Of a DNA stretch of 64,000 bases, positions 63,416 through 64,000 are shown one piece after another. The translations under genes were made by a program, and so were the position numbers. Under the pieces are notes generated by a model, which did no database searches, was not told where the DNA came from, and was given only the letters and a program-made list of their open reading frames with translations. The stretch is taken from contig CM051518.1 of assembly GCA_028015205.1 (NCBI GenBank), positions 31,028,001 to 31,092,000 on the forward strand, written 5' to 3'. Numbering within the stretch: position 1 is the stretch's first letter; every line of letters begins with the position of its first letter. The DNA comes from Mytilisepta virgata (taxonomy: Eukaryota; Mollusca; Bivalvia; Mytilida; Mytilidae).

Positions 63416-64000
63416 GTTTTTGTATGCATTTTTTATTTTACAAAAACTGGATGATGTTAATAATACTTCCTATTATATTACTTCTCATTATAACAATTCC
63501 TCTGAAGACTTATGAAAAAAATTAGCAAACACCTAAAATATGCCTCGTCGCCGTAATTCATTTCAATTTGAAATTGGTAGATTTTGGTCGAACTACGCAT
63601 GTAGCTTAGGATAAATTACTCCTTTGTCACTCAACTCCTCTCATGTTATTTGAAATATTGAACTGAAAGCTAGCTCAGTAATTGTACCACTAATGTAGCT
63701 TGTGCTAAAGGTTTCGTAATTATTTTAAGATGCAGTTCCAACTTTGGTAAATTTATTGGAAGTCTCAAAGATCATTAGTTTTTTATATTTGACAAGAAAC
63801 CTATTTTCTGGATCACATCAGCACTAGCACATATTGGGACCATCTAGATTTCAAAAATATTTGATTCCAACTTTGGTAAATTTCCTGAAAGTGTCTAAGA
63901 CTATTATTTTTGGAATTTTACTTAGCAGTTATCGATTTTTTTTTTATCATATTAGCTTTAAGACTTATAAGAATCATTTGGATTTCAAAAATATGTGATT
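63416..64000. other. Window end, nothing recognised
   Basis: AT-rich. TCCAACTTTGGTAAATTTA occurs twice (about 63738 and 63868) with similar flanks, suggesting a worn duplicate of about 130 bp, but no gene. Confidence 0.4.

Overview
The window looks like nuclear DNA of a bivalve mollusc. It is AT-rich, its genes are split by introns, and most of it is interspersed repeat of kinds I associate with bivalves: families that open with AGCTCACC or TATACGACCGC, and SINEs resembling the MetaSINE group. I cannot name a species. There is no sign of bacterial or viral gene organisation. Only two host genes can be supported.

Gene 1 lies on the minus strand, about 19.6 kb down to 1.3 kb. It is the 5' half of the bifunctional glutamyl-prolyl-tRNA synthetase gene (EPRS1), covering the GST-like N-terminal domain and much of the glutamyl-tRNA synthetase catalytic domain. 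I could place 12 exons; every junction is GT-AG and in phase. The first coding exon was not found, and the rest of the gene (end of GluRS, WHEP repeats, ProRS) would lie beyond base 1. The exon with the class I HIGH motif is present twice: 9471-9597 and 9126-9252 have the same length (127 bp) and phases but different sequence. They behave like mutually exclusive exons, and one copy lacks the first histidine of HIGH. This is the most interesting item in the window.

Gene 2 lies on the plus strand (45452-54664). A single open exon encodes a 3070-residue C2H2 zinc-finger protein with about 35 fingers. A four-finger module is recognisable five times in it. The exon is preceded by a splice acceptor and a short upstream ORF.

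The remainder is repeats. Several unrelated-looking families share one plan: a hairpin at one end, a CGTC/GTCTGTC-type microsatellite just inside it, a body often made of tandem units (about 145-180 bp), and in several a smaller hairpin at the other end. For reference I label them A (AGCTCACC), B (TATACGACCGC), C (TATACCCCACG), D (ATCCCTGC/ATCCCCGC), E (AGCTCACCTCACG), F (AGTTCGCCTC), G, H and I. This plan resembles Helentron-associated non-autonomous elements (DINE-1/HINE). Also present are a Tc1-like transposon (41736-43274) with a transposase broken by three TGA codons, a TTAA-flanked 279-bp MITE, a MITE-like element full of TTACG motifs, two non-LTR retrotransposon remnants, two MetaSINE-like SINEs (one with a 16-bp target duplication) and three tails of another reverse-transcriptase-type element.

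Layout: 0-20 kb EPRS1 exons with repeat-filled introns; 20-41 kb dense nested repeats, no host gene seen; 41.7-43.3 kb Tc1 element; 45.4-54.7 kb zinc-finger gene; 55-64 kb repeats. The two genes are not evidently functionally linked. Coordinates of degenerate repeats are approximate; exon, TIR and hairpin coordinates were read base by base.
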